The notes under the pieces were generated by a model. The model was not told the origin of the DNA. It searched no databases and saw only the letters and a program-made list of their open reading frames with translations. Shown piece after piece: positions 8,639 through 17,547 of a stretch of 64,000 nucleotides of DNA. The stretch is from Caloramator quimbayensis (GTDB lineage: Bacteria > Bacillota > Clostridia > Clostridiales > Caloramatoraceae), in NCBI RefSeq assembly GCF_900167605.1, contig NZ_FUYH01000014.1:1-64000 (forward strand). Direction: 5' to 3'. Position 1 is the first letter of the stretch; the number at the start of each line of letters is the position of its first letter. Position numbers and translations under genes: made by a program.

Positions 8639-10821
8639 AAAAAAAAATAACTTTTTCGGAATTTATAGTATATTTAATAATCATAACGGGCATTACCTTT
8701 TGTATAGTTGATGCAACTTTTATGGTTGCCTCTATAAAATATAATATATATTTAGTTCTTATTTTAATTTTTTTATCATTGCTATACTATTATTTTTTGT
8801 ATACAGTAAAATATTCTTTTCTAAGTATATTCTTATTTTTTATTATTCCAAGACCGCTTTATTTATTAAATACGATTTATAAGTTAGTATATGAATCAAA
8901 AGATTTTATTTATAGTTTAATTGAAAATCAGTATATTATAGAAGGATATGCTGGTTATTTTCAAAGTGTAATATATTTTGTGCTGCCTATATTTGTATTA
9001 TTTATTTTTTATGTTGTTGTTATAAAAAAATGGACAATGATTATGTTTATATTAGGAGGGAGCATTTTTATAACATACTATTTTATAAGTCCTGTTGATA
9101 TAGTAAGTAAAAGCAGCCTTTTTATTTTATTATGTTTAGTACTGATTTCATATAATGAATATATTAAATCAAAATATAGATGGATTGATTTAAAAGTTAA
9201 TATCAAGCCCAATCATTATTTCAAAATATTCATTATTGTGGCAGTAATAATGTTTTTAGTGAATTTTATTGTAAAATTATTACCAAATGGCGCTGATGCT
9301 CACTCTGTAGAATGGTTTGAAATGAATATTTTTGAGAAATTTAATAATATAAGAAATGAAATAGGTATAAATTCTACAAGTAATATTACAAAAAAAAGAT
9401 TTGTATTTTCTCAAACAGGTTTTCAACAGAATCCTAAAAAGCTTGGAGGGCCTATTAAAATAGATAATACTTTAGCAATGAAAATTTATTTGGAAAGTGA
9501 TAAAAATGAAATACATCTTAGAGGAACTGTTAAAGATTATTATAATGGATACATGTGGAATAAAACGAACTCTGTATTTAAAAAATATACATCTCCAATG
9601 AATGAAGGAACAAAGAAAAAAATAGATATATATCCAATAAAAACTATAACAACAACAGCCTTTAATTTATTAAATTCAAAGTATGTAAATAATAAATGGA
9701 ATTACTTTTATATTGACTCTGATGGTGAAATATATAATCCTAAAGCTGTAAATAATGGAGAGGTATATACAGTATATTTTGATGAATTTGAAAATATTCA
9801 AGCAGCACCTGACAGTATAAATTATCCTAATAGCTATGATAAAGCATTAGAAAAATATCTAATGCTTCCTGATAATATCCCAAAGAGAGTTTATGAACTT
9901 GCCTATGAAAAAACAAAAGAGTATTCTTCACCATTTTATAAAGCAATAGCACTAAATAATTTTTTAAAAGAAAACTACTCCTATGATATAAATGTATCTT
10001 ATATTCCACCCAAAAGAGATTTTGTTGATTATTTTTTATTTGATGAAAAAAAAGGATACTGCACTTATTTTGCATCTGCTTTAGCTGTTATGTGCAGAAT
10101 TGTAAATATACCAACAAGATATATTGAAGGATTTGATGTAACAGCCAAAAATGGATTTAATGGATATACAGATGTTTTAAACTCTAATGCCCATGCATGG
10201 GTTGAGATATATTTTGACAAAATAGGCTGGGTTACTTTTGATCCTACACCGGGACATACATCTGTGGAGGAACTTATAGAAAAAAACGATGTAATAAAGA
10301 AAAATACTCAAGAAAATTTAGAACGGGAAAAAACAAAAAATAATGAAACAAATATTATAAATAATAAAATAAGAAATGAGATTGAAAAAGAAACAGAAAG
10401 TGATTCGAAAAAAAATAAAAGAAATTATTACATATTTTCAACTATATTAAATTTTGCTTTTTTGATTTCAGTTGCTTTGTATATTAAAAAAAATAATATA
10501 TACAAAACAGAAAAAAAGCAAATAATAGACTTATCAATGCAAATAATTAAATTCGGGAAATATGTAGGTGTTAATTATAATACAGGAGAAACCTTCCGAG
10601 AATACAGTCAAAGGTTTGGAAACAGAATAAATATTAGTATGGAGGAATATGTAAACTTATATGAAAAATTGATATATGGGAATAATGTTTTATCAGATGA
10701 TGATTTGATTTTACTAATTACATTGTTTAAAAGTATAAAAAAATGTGTTAAAAATAATGTTGGTATTATTAGATTTTATATAAAAGATTATTTAAACATG
10801 TATATGCCTTTAAGAAAATAA
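8635..10821 (+). CDS. TgpA-like transmembrane transglutaminase-like protease
   Basis: 728 residues. About seven membrane helices fill residues 10-225, then an extracytoplasmic domain with a transglutaminase core: Cys476 in GYCTYFASAL, His520 in NAHAWVEIYF and Asp536 in TFDPTPG form the expected Cys-His-Asp triad. A further helix near residue 605 is followed by a cytoplasmic tail resembling DUF4129. Translation is coupled to the DUF58 gene by ATGA. Together with MoxR and DUF58 it forms the usual envelope-related trio; whether it is a protease or cross-linker is not known. Confidence 0.87.
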   Translation: MKKKITFSEFIVYLIIITGITFCIVDATFMVASIKYNIYLVLILIFLSLLYYYFLYTVKYSFLSIFLFFIIPRPLYLLNTIYKLVYESKDFIYSLIENQYIIEGYAGYFQSVIYFVLPIFVLFIFYVVVIKKWTMIMFILGGSIFITYYFISPVDIVSKSSLFILLCLVLISYNEYIKSKYRWIDLKVNIKPNHYFKIFIIVAVIMFLVNFIVKLLPNGADAHSVEWFEMNIFEKFNNIRNEIGINSTSNITKKRFVFSQTGFQQNPKKLGGPIKIDNTLAMKIYLESDKNEIHLRGTVKDYYNGYMWNKTNSVFKKYTSPMNEGTKKKIDIYPIKTITTTAFNLLNSKYVNNKWNYFYIDSDGEIYNPKAVNNGEVYTVYFDEFENIQAAPDSINYPNSYDKALEKYLMLPDNIPKRVYELAYEKTKEYSSPFYKAIALNNFLKENYSYDINVSYIPPKRDFVDYFLFDEKKGYCTYFASALAVMCRIVNIPTRYIEGFDVTAKNGFNGYTDVLNSNAHAWVEIYFDKIGWVTFDPTPGHTSVEELIEKNDVIKKNTQENLEREKTKNNETNIINNKIRNEIEKETESDSKKNKRNYYIFSTILNFAFLISVALYIKKNNIYKTEKKQIIDLSMQIIKFGKYVGVNYNTGETFREYSQRFGNRINISMEEYVNLYEKLIYGNNVLSDDDLILLITLFKSIKKCVKNNVGIIRFYIKDYLNMYMPLRK

Positions 10822-10853
10822 AATATAAAATTGAGCCTTATGGAGGGCTTAGT

Positions 10854-11825
10854 ATGAATATAAATTTTGGATATGTTGCTATATCTATGAAATTAGATAA
10901 CGTTTCACCAAATAAAACTGTAACGCTTAAAAATTTAAAAAAAATAGATAGAATCTATTGGGAAAATAAGCTTCAGCTAATTGCAAAACAAAATTTAGAA
11001 AATACATTAAAGATATTAAAATATAATAATGCCTATGACATTAAATTGTATAGATTTACATCAAAGCTTGTACCCTTTGCTACCCATGAAGAATTTAAAG
11101 ACTATGACTGGAAAACAGCTTTGAAAAAAGAATTTGAGTTGATTGGAAATTTCGTAAATGAAAAAAGTATGAGAGTGGGAACACATCCTGATCATTTTAC
11201 ATTGCTAAATAGTCCTAGAAAAGAGGTTATAGAGGCATCAATAAAAGATTTAAATTATCATAACAGCATGTTTGAATTGATGGGTTTAGGTTGTGAACAT
11301 AAAATGATAATACATGTGGGAGGTATGTATAAAAATAAGGAAGATTCTATTAAAAGATTTTATGAGGGATTCAGCTTGCTCGATGATAAAGTCAGAAAAA
11401 GAATTGCCCTTGAGAATGATGATAAACTTTTTAATGCTGAAGATGTTTTAAAAATTTGCAATGACTTAAAATTACCTATGGTTTTAGATATCCATCATGA
11501 TTTTTGCAATCCTTCACCTTTGAGAATTAAAAGTTTAATAAAAGATATTTTTGATACATGGAAGAATGAAAAATTTCCTCCTAAAATTCATATATCAAGT
11601 CCTAAAGATGAAAAAAATATAAGAAGTCATAATGATTACGTAAATTGTAATGATTTTATTGATTTCATTAAAGAAATTAAATGCTTTGATTTTGACTTTG
11701 ATGTCATGGTTGAAGCTAAAATGAAAGACAAAGCGCTTTTTAAGTTGATAGATGAACTGTTAGTATATGATTTTATACAAAAAAAATCTGATGGAAGTAT
11801 ATGGGTTAATACTAAAATATTATAG
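10854..11825 (+). CDS. uvsE: UV DNA damage endonuclease UvsE
   Basis: 323 residues, TIM-barrel UvdE family. It nicks DNA 5' to UV photoproducts and abasic sites, starting an alternative excision repair route. Visible family blocks are NFGYVAISM at the N-terminus, RVGTHPDHFTLLNSP (about 102-116), HVGGMYKNKEDS, LENDD and LDIHHDFCNPS (about 206-216), which supply the metal-binding His, Glu and Asp residues. GGAGGGCTTAGT precedes the ATG. With splB in the same window, it suggests good UV protection in a spore former. Confidence 0.9.
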   Translation: MNINFGYVAISMKLDNVSPNKTVTLKNLKKIDRIYWENKLQLIAKQNLENTLKILKYNNAYDIKLYRFTSKLVPFATHEEFKDYDWKTALKKEFELIGNFVNEKSMRVGTHPDHFTLLNSPRKEVIEASIKDLNYHNSMFELMGLGCEHKMIIHVGGMYKNKEDSIKRFYEGFSLLDDKVRKRIALENDDKLFNAEDVLKICNDLKLPMVLDIHHDFCNPSPLRIKSLIKDIFDTWKNEKFPPKIHISSPKDEKNIRSHNDYVNCNDFIDFIKEIKCFDFDFDVMVEAKMKDKALFKLIDELLVYDFIQKKSDGSIWVNTKIL

Positions 11826-11863
11826 ACAATTAAAAAAAATAATGTTAAAATATTTTTGTACCT

Positions 11864-11946
11864 GCGGGTGTGGCGGAACTGGCAGACGCACTAGATTCAG
11901 GTTCTAGCGGGAAACCGTGGGGGTTCAAATCCCTTCACCCGCACCA
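11864..11946 (+). tRNA. tRNA-Leu (anticodon CAG)
   Basis: An 83-nt cloverleaf with acceptor GCGGGTG pairing CACCCGC, discriminator A and an encoded CCA. The anticodon arm is CTAGA, loop TTCAGGT, TCTAG, giving anticodon CAG. A long variable arm (GCGGGAAACCGTGGG region) and the GTTCAAATC T-loop identify it as a class II leucine tRNA. Confidence 0.96.
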
Positions 11947-11950
11947 ATTA

Positions 11951-11987
11951 AGGGTTTAAGCTCTATTGAGTTTAAACCCTGTTTTTC
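11951..11987 (+). terminator. Terminator after tRNA-Leu
   Basis: AGGGTTTAAGCTC, loop TATT, GAGTTTAAACCCT (13 bp with one G-T pair), then GTTTTTCT. Confidence 0.85.
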
Positions 11988-12012
11988 TATTTTTATTAAG
12001 GGGGAATCCCTC

Positions 12013-12927
12013 ATGTATTTGTATATAATAAATTATAATTTTAATGAAGAGCAGCTGTGTAAAATGGAAATGAAATATTTGTTTGATTTTGTTCCTGATA
12101 ACAAATATTTTTTAAGCTGCGTAGATGTTGATGTAAATAGAAGTCCCTTTATAAAAGCAAAGGTAAAAATCGTTGCAGAGGCAGATACATTAGAGAAACT
12201 TAAAAATATTATCATTAAATATAAAATTTCATACGATAATTTTAAAATTAAGTATATTGAACTTGAGGGGGAAATGAGCCTTTCATTAAAACATAAGGTT
12301 GAAGATGTAATAGGAAATGCTGTTATAGGTGAAGCAAAAATTCATAATCCGGATATAATTCTAAGCGTTATTAATTATAAAAACATATGGATTATAGGCG
12401 AATATAAAAAGAACATTGGACTTTGGGATATTCATAATAAAAAACCCTGTTATTATTGTAACGCTCTTCCAACAAGGATTTCAAGAGCTGTTGTAAATAT
12501 AGCTGCTAAAAATAATAAAAATATAAGATTAGTTGATCCCTGCTGCGGTATTGGTACAGTTGTAATTGAAGCTTTGTCTATGGGATTTGATATTGAAGGC
12601 TATGATATAAATCCTAAAGTAATAGAAGGAGCAAAGAGAAATATTAGATTTTTTGAATATCCTGATGTTGTAAAAGTATCTGATATTAAAGATATAAAAA
12701 ACAAATATGATGTTTCAATAATTGATATTCCCTATGGGATTTTATCTATAACTACAAAAATTAAACAAATAGAGATATTAAAAAACGCGAGACGTATATC
12801 TGACAAAATGATACTCATAAGTTCAAATCCTATGGATAATGAATTGAAAGAATGCAATTTCAGCGTTATTGACAGGTGCCAGATATTAAAAAGAGATTTT
12901 ATTAGGTATGTTTCTGTATGTATATAA
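12013..12927 (+). CDS. TRM11/TrmG10-like RNA methyltransferase
   Basis: About 304 residues. The C-terminal half is a Rossmann methyltransferase of the UPF0020 type: SAM-binding DPCCGIGTVVIEAL (about 175-188), DINPKVIEGAKRN, and a catalytic IIDIPYGI, a variant of the N/D-P-P-Y motif of N2-guanine methyltransferases. The N-terminal part is THUMP-like in length but poorly conserved. It probably methylates guanosine in tRNA (position 10 in characterised relatives); that target is inference. The open frame extends back into the tRNA, but the real start is the ATG at 12013 behind AAGGGGGAATCCC. Confidence 0.75.
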   Translation: MYLYIINYNFNEEQLCKMEMKYLFDFVPDNKYFLSCVDVDVNRSPFIKAKVKIVAEADTLEKLKNIIIKYKISYDNFKIKYIELEGEMSLSLKHKVEDVIGNAVIGEAKIHNPDIILSVINYKNIWIIGEYKKNIGLWDIHNKKPCYYCNALPTRISRAVVNIAAKNNKNIRLVDPCCGIGTVVIEALSMGFDIEGYDINPKVIEGAKRNIRFFEYPDVVKVSDIKDIKNKYDVSIIDIPYGILSITTKIKQIEILKNARRISDKMILISSNPMDNELKECNFSVIDRCQILKRDFIRYVSVCI

Positions 12928-12954
12928 AAAATGGATGCTTTGCATCCATTTTTT
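12926..12954. terminator. Bidirectional terminator
   Basis: AAAAAATGGATGC, loop TTT, GCATCCATTTTTT; symmetrical, serving the methyltransferase gene (+) and thiT (-). Confidence 0.88.
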
Positions 12955-13588
12955 ATGATACTTGAGACCTTATTTTTAATATTGCATTTTTAAACTGTGG
13001 AATTAAGGATATTACAAAACAGATTCCAACTTCTGTTCCAACTATAGTTCCATTAACAATAACAGAATATAAAATTGGACTCATGCCTTGTGGAGCATAG
13101 CTTGCAAAGAAAAACACTCCAGATAAGAAGTGAAAAAACATTCTTCCAAATCCACCTGCAATAACTCCAAGGCTGAAGCTTTTTTTAAAGTAACCTGCAA
13201 GTCCTAAAGCGCCGAAGGCTAAAGGATAGTCGAGAAGAACCTGAACATAGTGAACTATAAAAGGATCCTGAATGAGCTGAAGTATACCATAAACCATTCC
13301 AGCAAGTATTCCCTCTGCAGGACCATACATATATGCAAACAGCATTAAAGGCAGCATGCTCCCAGGAGTTATTGAGCCTCCCTGAGGCCAATGATAGAAT
13401 CTTATATAGGATAATATAAAAGATGCAGCTATGCAAAGACTTGCGTGGGTCAATTTTTTTGTAGAAAAGTTTTCTTTTTTAAGAGCTTTTCTTATTAGAA
13501 ATGAAGCTGCAATAAGGGCTATAATAAAAGCCCAGGATTGAATTTTGACTTTTGAAAAATCAGAAAAAATGTTTGTAATAGATGACAT
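12953..13588 (-). CDS. thiT: Energy-coupled thiamine transporter ThiT (ECF S component)
   Basis: 211 residues, six hydrophobic segments, with the ThiT blocks SFILSYIRFYHWPQGGSITPG and LMLFAYMYGPAEGILAGMVYG, which hold the aromatic and acidic residues that bind thiamine. It is the substrate-binding membrane subunit that would join a shared ECF module (EcfA/A'/T), not present here. The upstream leader contains a TPP riboswitch, which strongly supports thiamine as substrate. The ATG at 13588 has AGGGAGGA upstream, itself inside a hairpin. Monocistronic on the minus strand. Confidence 0.92.
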   Translation of the reverse strand: MSSITNIFSDFSKVKIQSWAFIIALIAASFLIRKALKKENFSTKKLTHASLCIAASFILSYIRFYHWPQGGSITPGSMLPLMLFAYMYGPAEGILAGMVYGILQLIQDPFIVHYVQVLLDYPLAFGALGLAGYFKKSFSLGVIAGGFGRMFFHFLSGVFFFASYAPQGMSPILYSVIVNGTIVGTEVGICFVISLIPQFKNAILKIRSQVS

Positions 13589-13594
13589 AAAAAA

Positions 13595-13624
13595 TCCTCC
13601 CTTTACACCGTAAAACAGGAGGAG
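13595..13624 (-). promoter_or_regulatory. SD-sequestering hairpin of thiT leader
   Basis: On the minus strand, CTCCTGTTTTAC, loop GGT, GTAAAGGGAG folds so that the thiT Shine-Dalgarno is in the 3' arm. Its position directly after the TPP aptamer and the absence of a T-tract suggest translational control. Confidence 0.6.
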
Positions 13625-13625
13625 A

Positions 13626-13720
13626 ACTATAATGCTTCCCTTCGCTGGAATTACCCAGTTCAGGTTCAGAGGGTCGAAGGTTTGACCTTCCTCTCAGCTT
13701 AAAGCTCCCCTAGCAAACGG
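13626..13720 (-). promoter_or_regulatory. TPP riboswitch (THI element)
   Basis: Minus-strand sequence shows the conserved THI-box cores in order: GGGGAGC, GCTGAGAGG, a variable stem, CCCTCTGAACCTGA, then CTGGGTAATTCCAGCG and AGGGAAGC. It lies 40-130 nt upstream of thiT. Thiamine pyrophosphate binding should reduce ThiT production. Confidence 0.95.
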
Positions 13721-13859
13721 CTGTTTTTTATTTTTCATATTTATAATAAACAAAATAAGAAAAAAATGCAATATATTTTAAATACTAAATTTGTATATTT
13801 TATTTATTATATGATATTATATTAATGTTTAAACTATAGGATATAATTGGAGGATAAAG

Positions 13860-14681
13860 ATGAAATATAAAATGATTGCAATTGATATGGACGGAACACT
13901 TTTGAATGATAATAAGGAAGTTTCACAAAATAATAAATCAGCAATAAAAAGAGCTTCTGAACTTGGGGTTAAAATCGTAGTCTGCACAGGGAGAATATTT
14001 ACCTCTGCAAGGTTTTATGCATCTTTAATTGAAACCCCAGCTCCAATAGTTGCATCAAATGGAGCTTATATTAGGGAGAAGGATGAAAATAGAATAATAT
14101 ATAAAAAAGCAATCGATAAAGATTTATTATATAAACTTGTAGATATAATTCAAAGCTTTGGTATATATCCTCATCTATATACTACTGAAAAGATTTATAC
14201 TAAAAAACTTATAAATTTTTCTTCGAATTATGATAAGTGGAACAGAATGGTTCCAGAGAATGAAAGAGTAAAAATAGTAATAGTTAAAGATTTTAAGGAA
14301 ACTATAGAAAATGAAGAAATATTAAAAGTAGCTCTTGCAACTGATGATATAGAGAAATTGAATATTTTAAGACAAAAAATCTGCAATGAATTTAGTTTAT
14401 CAATTGTATCTTCATATTATAACAATTTAGAAATTATGACAGAAGGGGTTTCTAAGGGTAATGCAGTTAAAATTTTAGCTGAAAATTTTAAAATAAACCG
14501 CGACGAAGTTATATGTATAGGAGATAATGAAAATGATATAAGCATGATTGAATATGCAGGGTTGGGTGTTGCAATGGGAAATGCAACAGAAAGTTTAAAA
14601 AGTGTTTCAGATTATGTAACTGATACTAATGAAAGAGATGGAGTTGCAAAGGTTATAAATAAATTTATAATTGAATGCTAA
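13860..14681 (+). CDS. Cof-type HAD-IIB family hydrolase
   Basis: 273 residues, cytosolic sugar-phosphate phosphatase type. Motif I is IDMDGTLLND (about residues 8-17) with the two catalytic aspartates, motif II is the VVCTGR region (about 39-44), motif III is the lysine of SKGNAVKIL (about 198), and motif IV is GDNENDISMIEYAGLGVAMGNA split from residue 218. The C2-type cap between motifs II and III marks subclass IIB. The substrate cannot be read from sequence. GGAGGATAAAG precedes the ATG; single gene. Confidence 0.9.
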   Translation: MKYKMIAIDMDGTLLNDNKEVSQNNKSAIKRASELGVKIVVCTGRIFTSARFYASLIETPAPIVASNGAYIREKDENRIIYKKAIDKDLLYKLVDIIQSFGIYPHLYTTEKIYTKKLINFSSNYDKWNRMVPENERVKIVIVKDFKETIENEEILKVALATDDIEKLNILRQKICNEFSLSIVSSYYNNLEIMTEGVSKGNAVKILAENFKINRDEVICIGDNENDISMIEYAGLGVAMGNATESLKSVSDYVTDTNERDGVAKVINKFIIEC

Positions 14682-14700
14682 AAATATAAGATTTATTTTT

Positions 14701-14755
14701 AAACCATAGAACTTTTGGGAATTACTAATTTATAACATCCAAAAGTCTATGGTTT
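14701..14755. terminator. Bidirectional terminator-like hairpin
   Basis: AAACCATAGAACTTTTGG pairs with CCAAAAGTCTATGGTTT (one bulged A) across a 20-nt loop; T-rich on both sides. It separates the convergent HAD and splB genes. Confidence 0.7.
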
Positions 14756-14822
14756 TATATATTTAATAAATTTTTAATTAAGATAATATTATTAATCATT
14801 ATAAAAAATGTAGAGAGAGACT

Positions 14823-15842
14823 TTATGTAAAGTATTCTATTGTTGAATTTGGAAAATAATCAATAATTAAATTTGAAATATAGTCCTTCAATTTATTTGA
14901 AATATCTTTAGTGTATACAAATTTATAAACACCATAGGGCCCCCATTTTTTAATTCTCGATTCTTCATTCATATCGAGTTTTGTGTTTGGAAATCTATCA
15001 ACAATGACATTCTTAGCTCTTGTAGTAAATCTATATTGTATAAGTTCAAAGGAAAGATTTTCATTATTAGGATTAGGAATATTATTTTTCAGCATTTCAA
15101 ACAGCTTTCTATATTCTTCAGTCCAACCATCATAATGCATTATTGGAGCAATTATAAAGCCCAATGGATATCCTGATTTATATATTAATGAGGCAGCTTT
15201 TATTCTTTCTTCTATTTTGTCAGTATTATGTTCAAAACTTTTTATAACATATTCCGAATTTATACTGAAACGAACTTTTGTATGGTTGTTATGATTAATA
15301 TTTAGAAGGTTATCAATATTTGAATATTTAGTAACAAGTCTTAACCTCCCAAATTCCTTATTTGAAAAAAATTCAATAGTTTTTTTTACTGAGCCTGTAA
15401 GATGCTCTACTGCTATAGGGTCGCTTGAGCTTGAAATTTCAAAGGTTGTAATATTGGGGATTGATGCAGCTATATATTTATCGATATTATCAAAAATTTC
15501 CTCAATATTAACGTATACTCTTATAAAAGGTTTAAAACTTTGGTTTGTTTGAAGATAACAGTATTCACAGCTTCCGGGACATCCTGTAACAAGAGAGAAT
15601 TGATAATCTGCTGATGGTTTGCAGCATTCAAGCTTCATACTTTTTTTTATTCCAACTATTAAACTTCTTTTACTAAAAGAATAAAACTCTTTTGAAGATT
15701 TTTCATAATTATTTATTTTTTTAAACTCTTTAAAACTAAAAATTGGTATTTTCAGAGATTCAAATTTTTTTATTAGTTCCTTCCCAAGAGCATAGTTTTC
15801 AGCTTCAGATTCTATAAAGACATAATCAGGATAAAAGTTCAT
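14823..15842 (-). CDS. splB: Spore photoproduct lyase
   Basis: About 339 residues, radical SAM enzyme that reverses the 5-thyminyl-5,6-dihydrothymine spore photoproduct during germination. The cluster motif reads CPGSCEYC (C-x3-C-x2-C) followed by YLQT, exactly the SplB form, at about residue 90. The C-terminal YGVYKFVYTKD block is also family-typical. The ATG at 15842 has TAGGGG eight bases upstream; a GTG at 15851 overlaps that SD and is less likely. It is a marker for endospore formation. Confidence 0.93.
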   Translation of the reverse strand: MNFYPDYVFIESEAENYALGKELIKKFESLKIPIFSFKEFKKINNYEKSSKEFYSFSKRSLIVGIKKSMKLECCKPSADYQFSLVTGCPGSCEYCYLQTNQSFKPFIRVYVNIEEIFDNIDKYIAASIPNITTFEISSSSDPIAVEHLTGSVKKTIEFFSNKEFGRLRLVTKYSNIDNLLNINHNNHTKVRFSINSEYVIKSFEHNTDKIEERIKAASLIYKSGYPLGFIIAPIMHYDGWTEEYRKLFEMLKNNIPNPNNENLSFELIQYRFTTRAKNVIVDRFPNTKLDMNEESRIKKWGPYGVYKFVYTKDISNKLKDYISNLIIDYFPNSTIEYFT

Positions 15843-15952
15843 AAAAAGCACCCCTAATATTACATATATATATATTATAATGTCAAAAAAACATAAAAAA
15901 TATGTTATATACTTTTGAAGTCGAAAAATGACATGACTGGTCGGTATAAAAA

Positions 15953-16016
15953 TATTTGAAATTCAAATAAAATAGGAGTAAAATAATAAGTGTGGTAAAT
16001 AGTAATAAATACCACA
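15953..16016 (+). promoter_or_regulatory. Two inverted repeats upstream of radical SAM gene
   Basis: TATTTGA, AAT, TCAAATA at 15953-15969 and TGTGGTA, 12 nt, TACCACA at 15991-16016 lie in the 230-bp leader of the radical SAM gene. Either could be an operator or a 5'-UTR hairpin. A GC-richer patch at 15932-15947 (ATGACTGGTCGGTAT) resembles half of a TetR-type site. No regulator gene is adjacent. Confidence 0.4.
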
Positions 16017-16070
16017 TAATAAATAATATAAATATATTAGAAAAAAATATAAAAAAAGGGGGCATATGTT

Positions 16071-17426
16071 ATGAACCTTGCTAAAACAAGAATTGGTGAA
16101 GCTGCCATAAAGGAAGTAGTTAAGTACATGCTAAAGGATCCTGAAAATAATATACCAAAGCTCATTAACTGGGCTGATAAAATCTGCATAAGAGAACAGG
16201 ATAAAAAATATGTAAAATCAGTAAAGAAATATTTGGATGATAAGGATAGCAATTGGTATAAATATACTTATAAACTTCTTACTGAAATTCATCCAAATGT
16301 TAAAGAAAAAATAGGTATTAACTATTTCTTAAATGCATCATTCTTTGGGATACCTGTTCAGCTTGAAAATGAAAAGAAATATAACTGCAATGTTCCGTGG
16401 GCTATTTTGATTGACCCAACATCTGCTTGTAATTTAAAATGCAAAGGCTGCTGGGCAGGGGAATACAGCACATGGAATTTAACTTTTGAAGATTTAGACA
16501 AAATTATTAGACAGGGAAAAGAGCTTGGGACTTATATGTATATTTTTTCAGGAGGAGAACCTCTAATAAGGAAAAAAGATATCATAAAGCTTTGTGAAAA
16601 ACATGATGACTGCGCTTTTCTTGCTTTTACTAACGGAACTCTTGTAGATGAAGAATTTGCAAAGGAATTACAAAGGGTTGGGAATTTCTCTCTTGCTTTT
16701 AGTGTAGAAGGTTTTGAAAAGGAAACTGACTTTAGAAGAGGAGAGGGAACTTTTAACGCTGTAATGAGGGCTATGGATATTTTAAAAGAAGCAGGAATTA
16801 TATTTGGCTTCTCAACCTGCTATCATAGATATAATACTGAGGCTGTTGCTTCAAAGGAATATATTGATTTAATGATTGAAAAGGGATGCAGGTTTGGATG
16901 GTATTTTACTTATGTTCCAGTTGGAAGAGACAGCGACACAGATTTTATGGCAACACCTGAGCAAAGAGCATATATGTATAGAAGAATAAATGAGATAAGA
17001 GCAACAGAACCAATATTCGTTATGGACTTTTGGAATGATGGAGAATTTTCTAATGGCTGCATAGCTGGTGGAAAGAGATATTTCCATATAAATGCAAATG
17101 GAGATTGTGAACCCTGCGCATTTATTCATTATTCAAATATGAACATTAAAGAACACTCATTAATTGAAGTTTTGCAGTCACCTTTGTTTATGGCATATAG
17201 AAGAAACATGCCATTTAATAAGAACCATCTAAGACCATGCCCACTCCTTGACAATCCTCAGATGATAAAGAAAATGGTTCATGAATCAGATGCATATTCA
17301 ACTCAGGTTTTAGATGATGAAACAGTTGATGAATTAGCAGCAAAAATTGAGCCTAAAGCAGAAGAATGGGCAAAAGTATCTGAAGAAATATGGGATGAAA
17401 AACTTAAGAAGGTGCAAAACTTTTAA
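16071..17426 (+). CDS. Radical SAM/SPASM domain protein, function unknown
   Basis: 451 residues. A roughly 110-residue helical N-terminal region precedes the radical SAM core: CNLKCKGC (C-x3-C-x2-C, about residues 123-130), then the SAM-binding YIFSGGEPLIRKKD block. The C-terminal part has spaced cysteines (NGCIAGGKRYFHINANGD, EPCAFIHYS, RPCPLLDNP) consistent with a SPASM-type auxiliary cluster domain. There is no adjacent precursor peptide or substrate gene, so the reaction cannot be assigned. AAGGGGG lies upstream of the ATG and a terminator follows directly, so it is monocistronic. The leader has unexplained inverted repeats. Confidence 0.82.
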   Translation: MNLAKTRIGEAAIKEVVKYMLKDPENNIPKLINWADKICIREQDKKYVKSVKKYLDDKDSNWYKYTYKLLTEIHPNVKEKIGINYFLNASFFGIPVQLENEKKYNCNVPWAILIDPTSACNLKCKGCWAGEYSTWNLTFEDLDKIIRQGKELGTYMYIFSGGEPLIRKKDIIKLCEKHDDCAFLAFTNGTLVDEEFAKELQRVGNFSLAFSVEGFEKETDFRRGEGTFNAVMRAMDILKEAGIIFGFSTCYHRYNTEAVASKEYIDLMIEKGCRFGWYFTYVPVGRDSDTDFMATPEQRAYMYRRINEIRATEPIFVMDFWNDGEFSNGCIAGGKRYFHINANGDCEPCAFIHYSNMNIKEHSLIEVLQSPLFMAYRRNMPFNKNHLRPCPLLDNPQMIKKMVHESDAYSTQVLDDETVDELAAKIEPKAEEWAKVSEEIWDEKLKKVQNF

Positions 17427-17427
17427 A

Positions 17428-17456
17428 AATCCTCCTCATAATGGAGGATTTTTTTT
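17428..17456 (+). terminator. Terminator after radical SAM gene
   Basis: AATCCTCC, loop TCATAAT, GGAGGATT, then eight T. Confidence 0.92.
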
Positions 17457-17547
17457 ATAACAAAATAGATTTTATTAATATTTTTATATAAAATAATAGT
17501 TGATATAATTAGATATAAAAGATATCAAAAAAACAGGAGGTGGGATT

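Noticed and set aside
11917-12012. N-terminal extension of the RNA methyltransferase into tRNA-Leu
   Set aside because: The codons overlap the tRNA and its terminator; the ATG at 12013 has a good SD.
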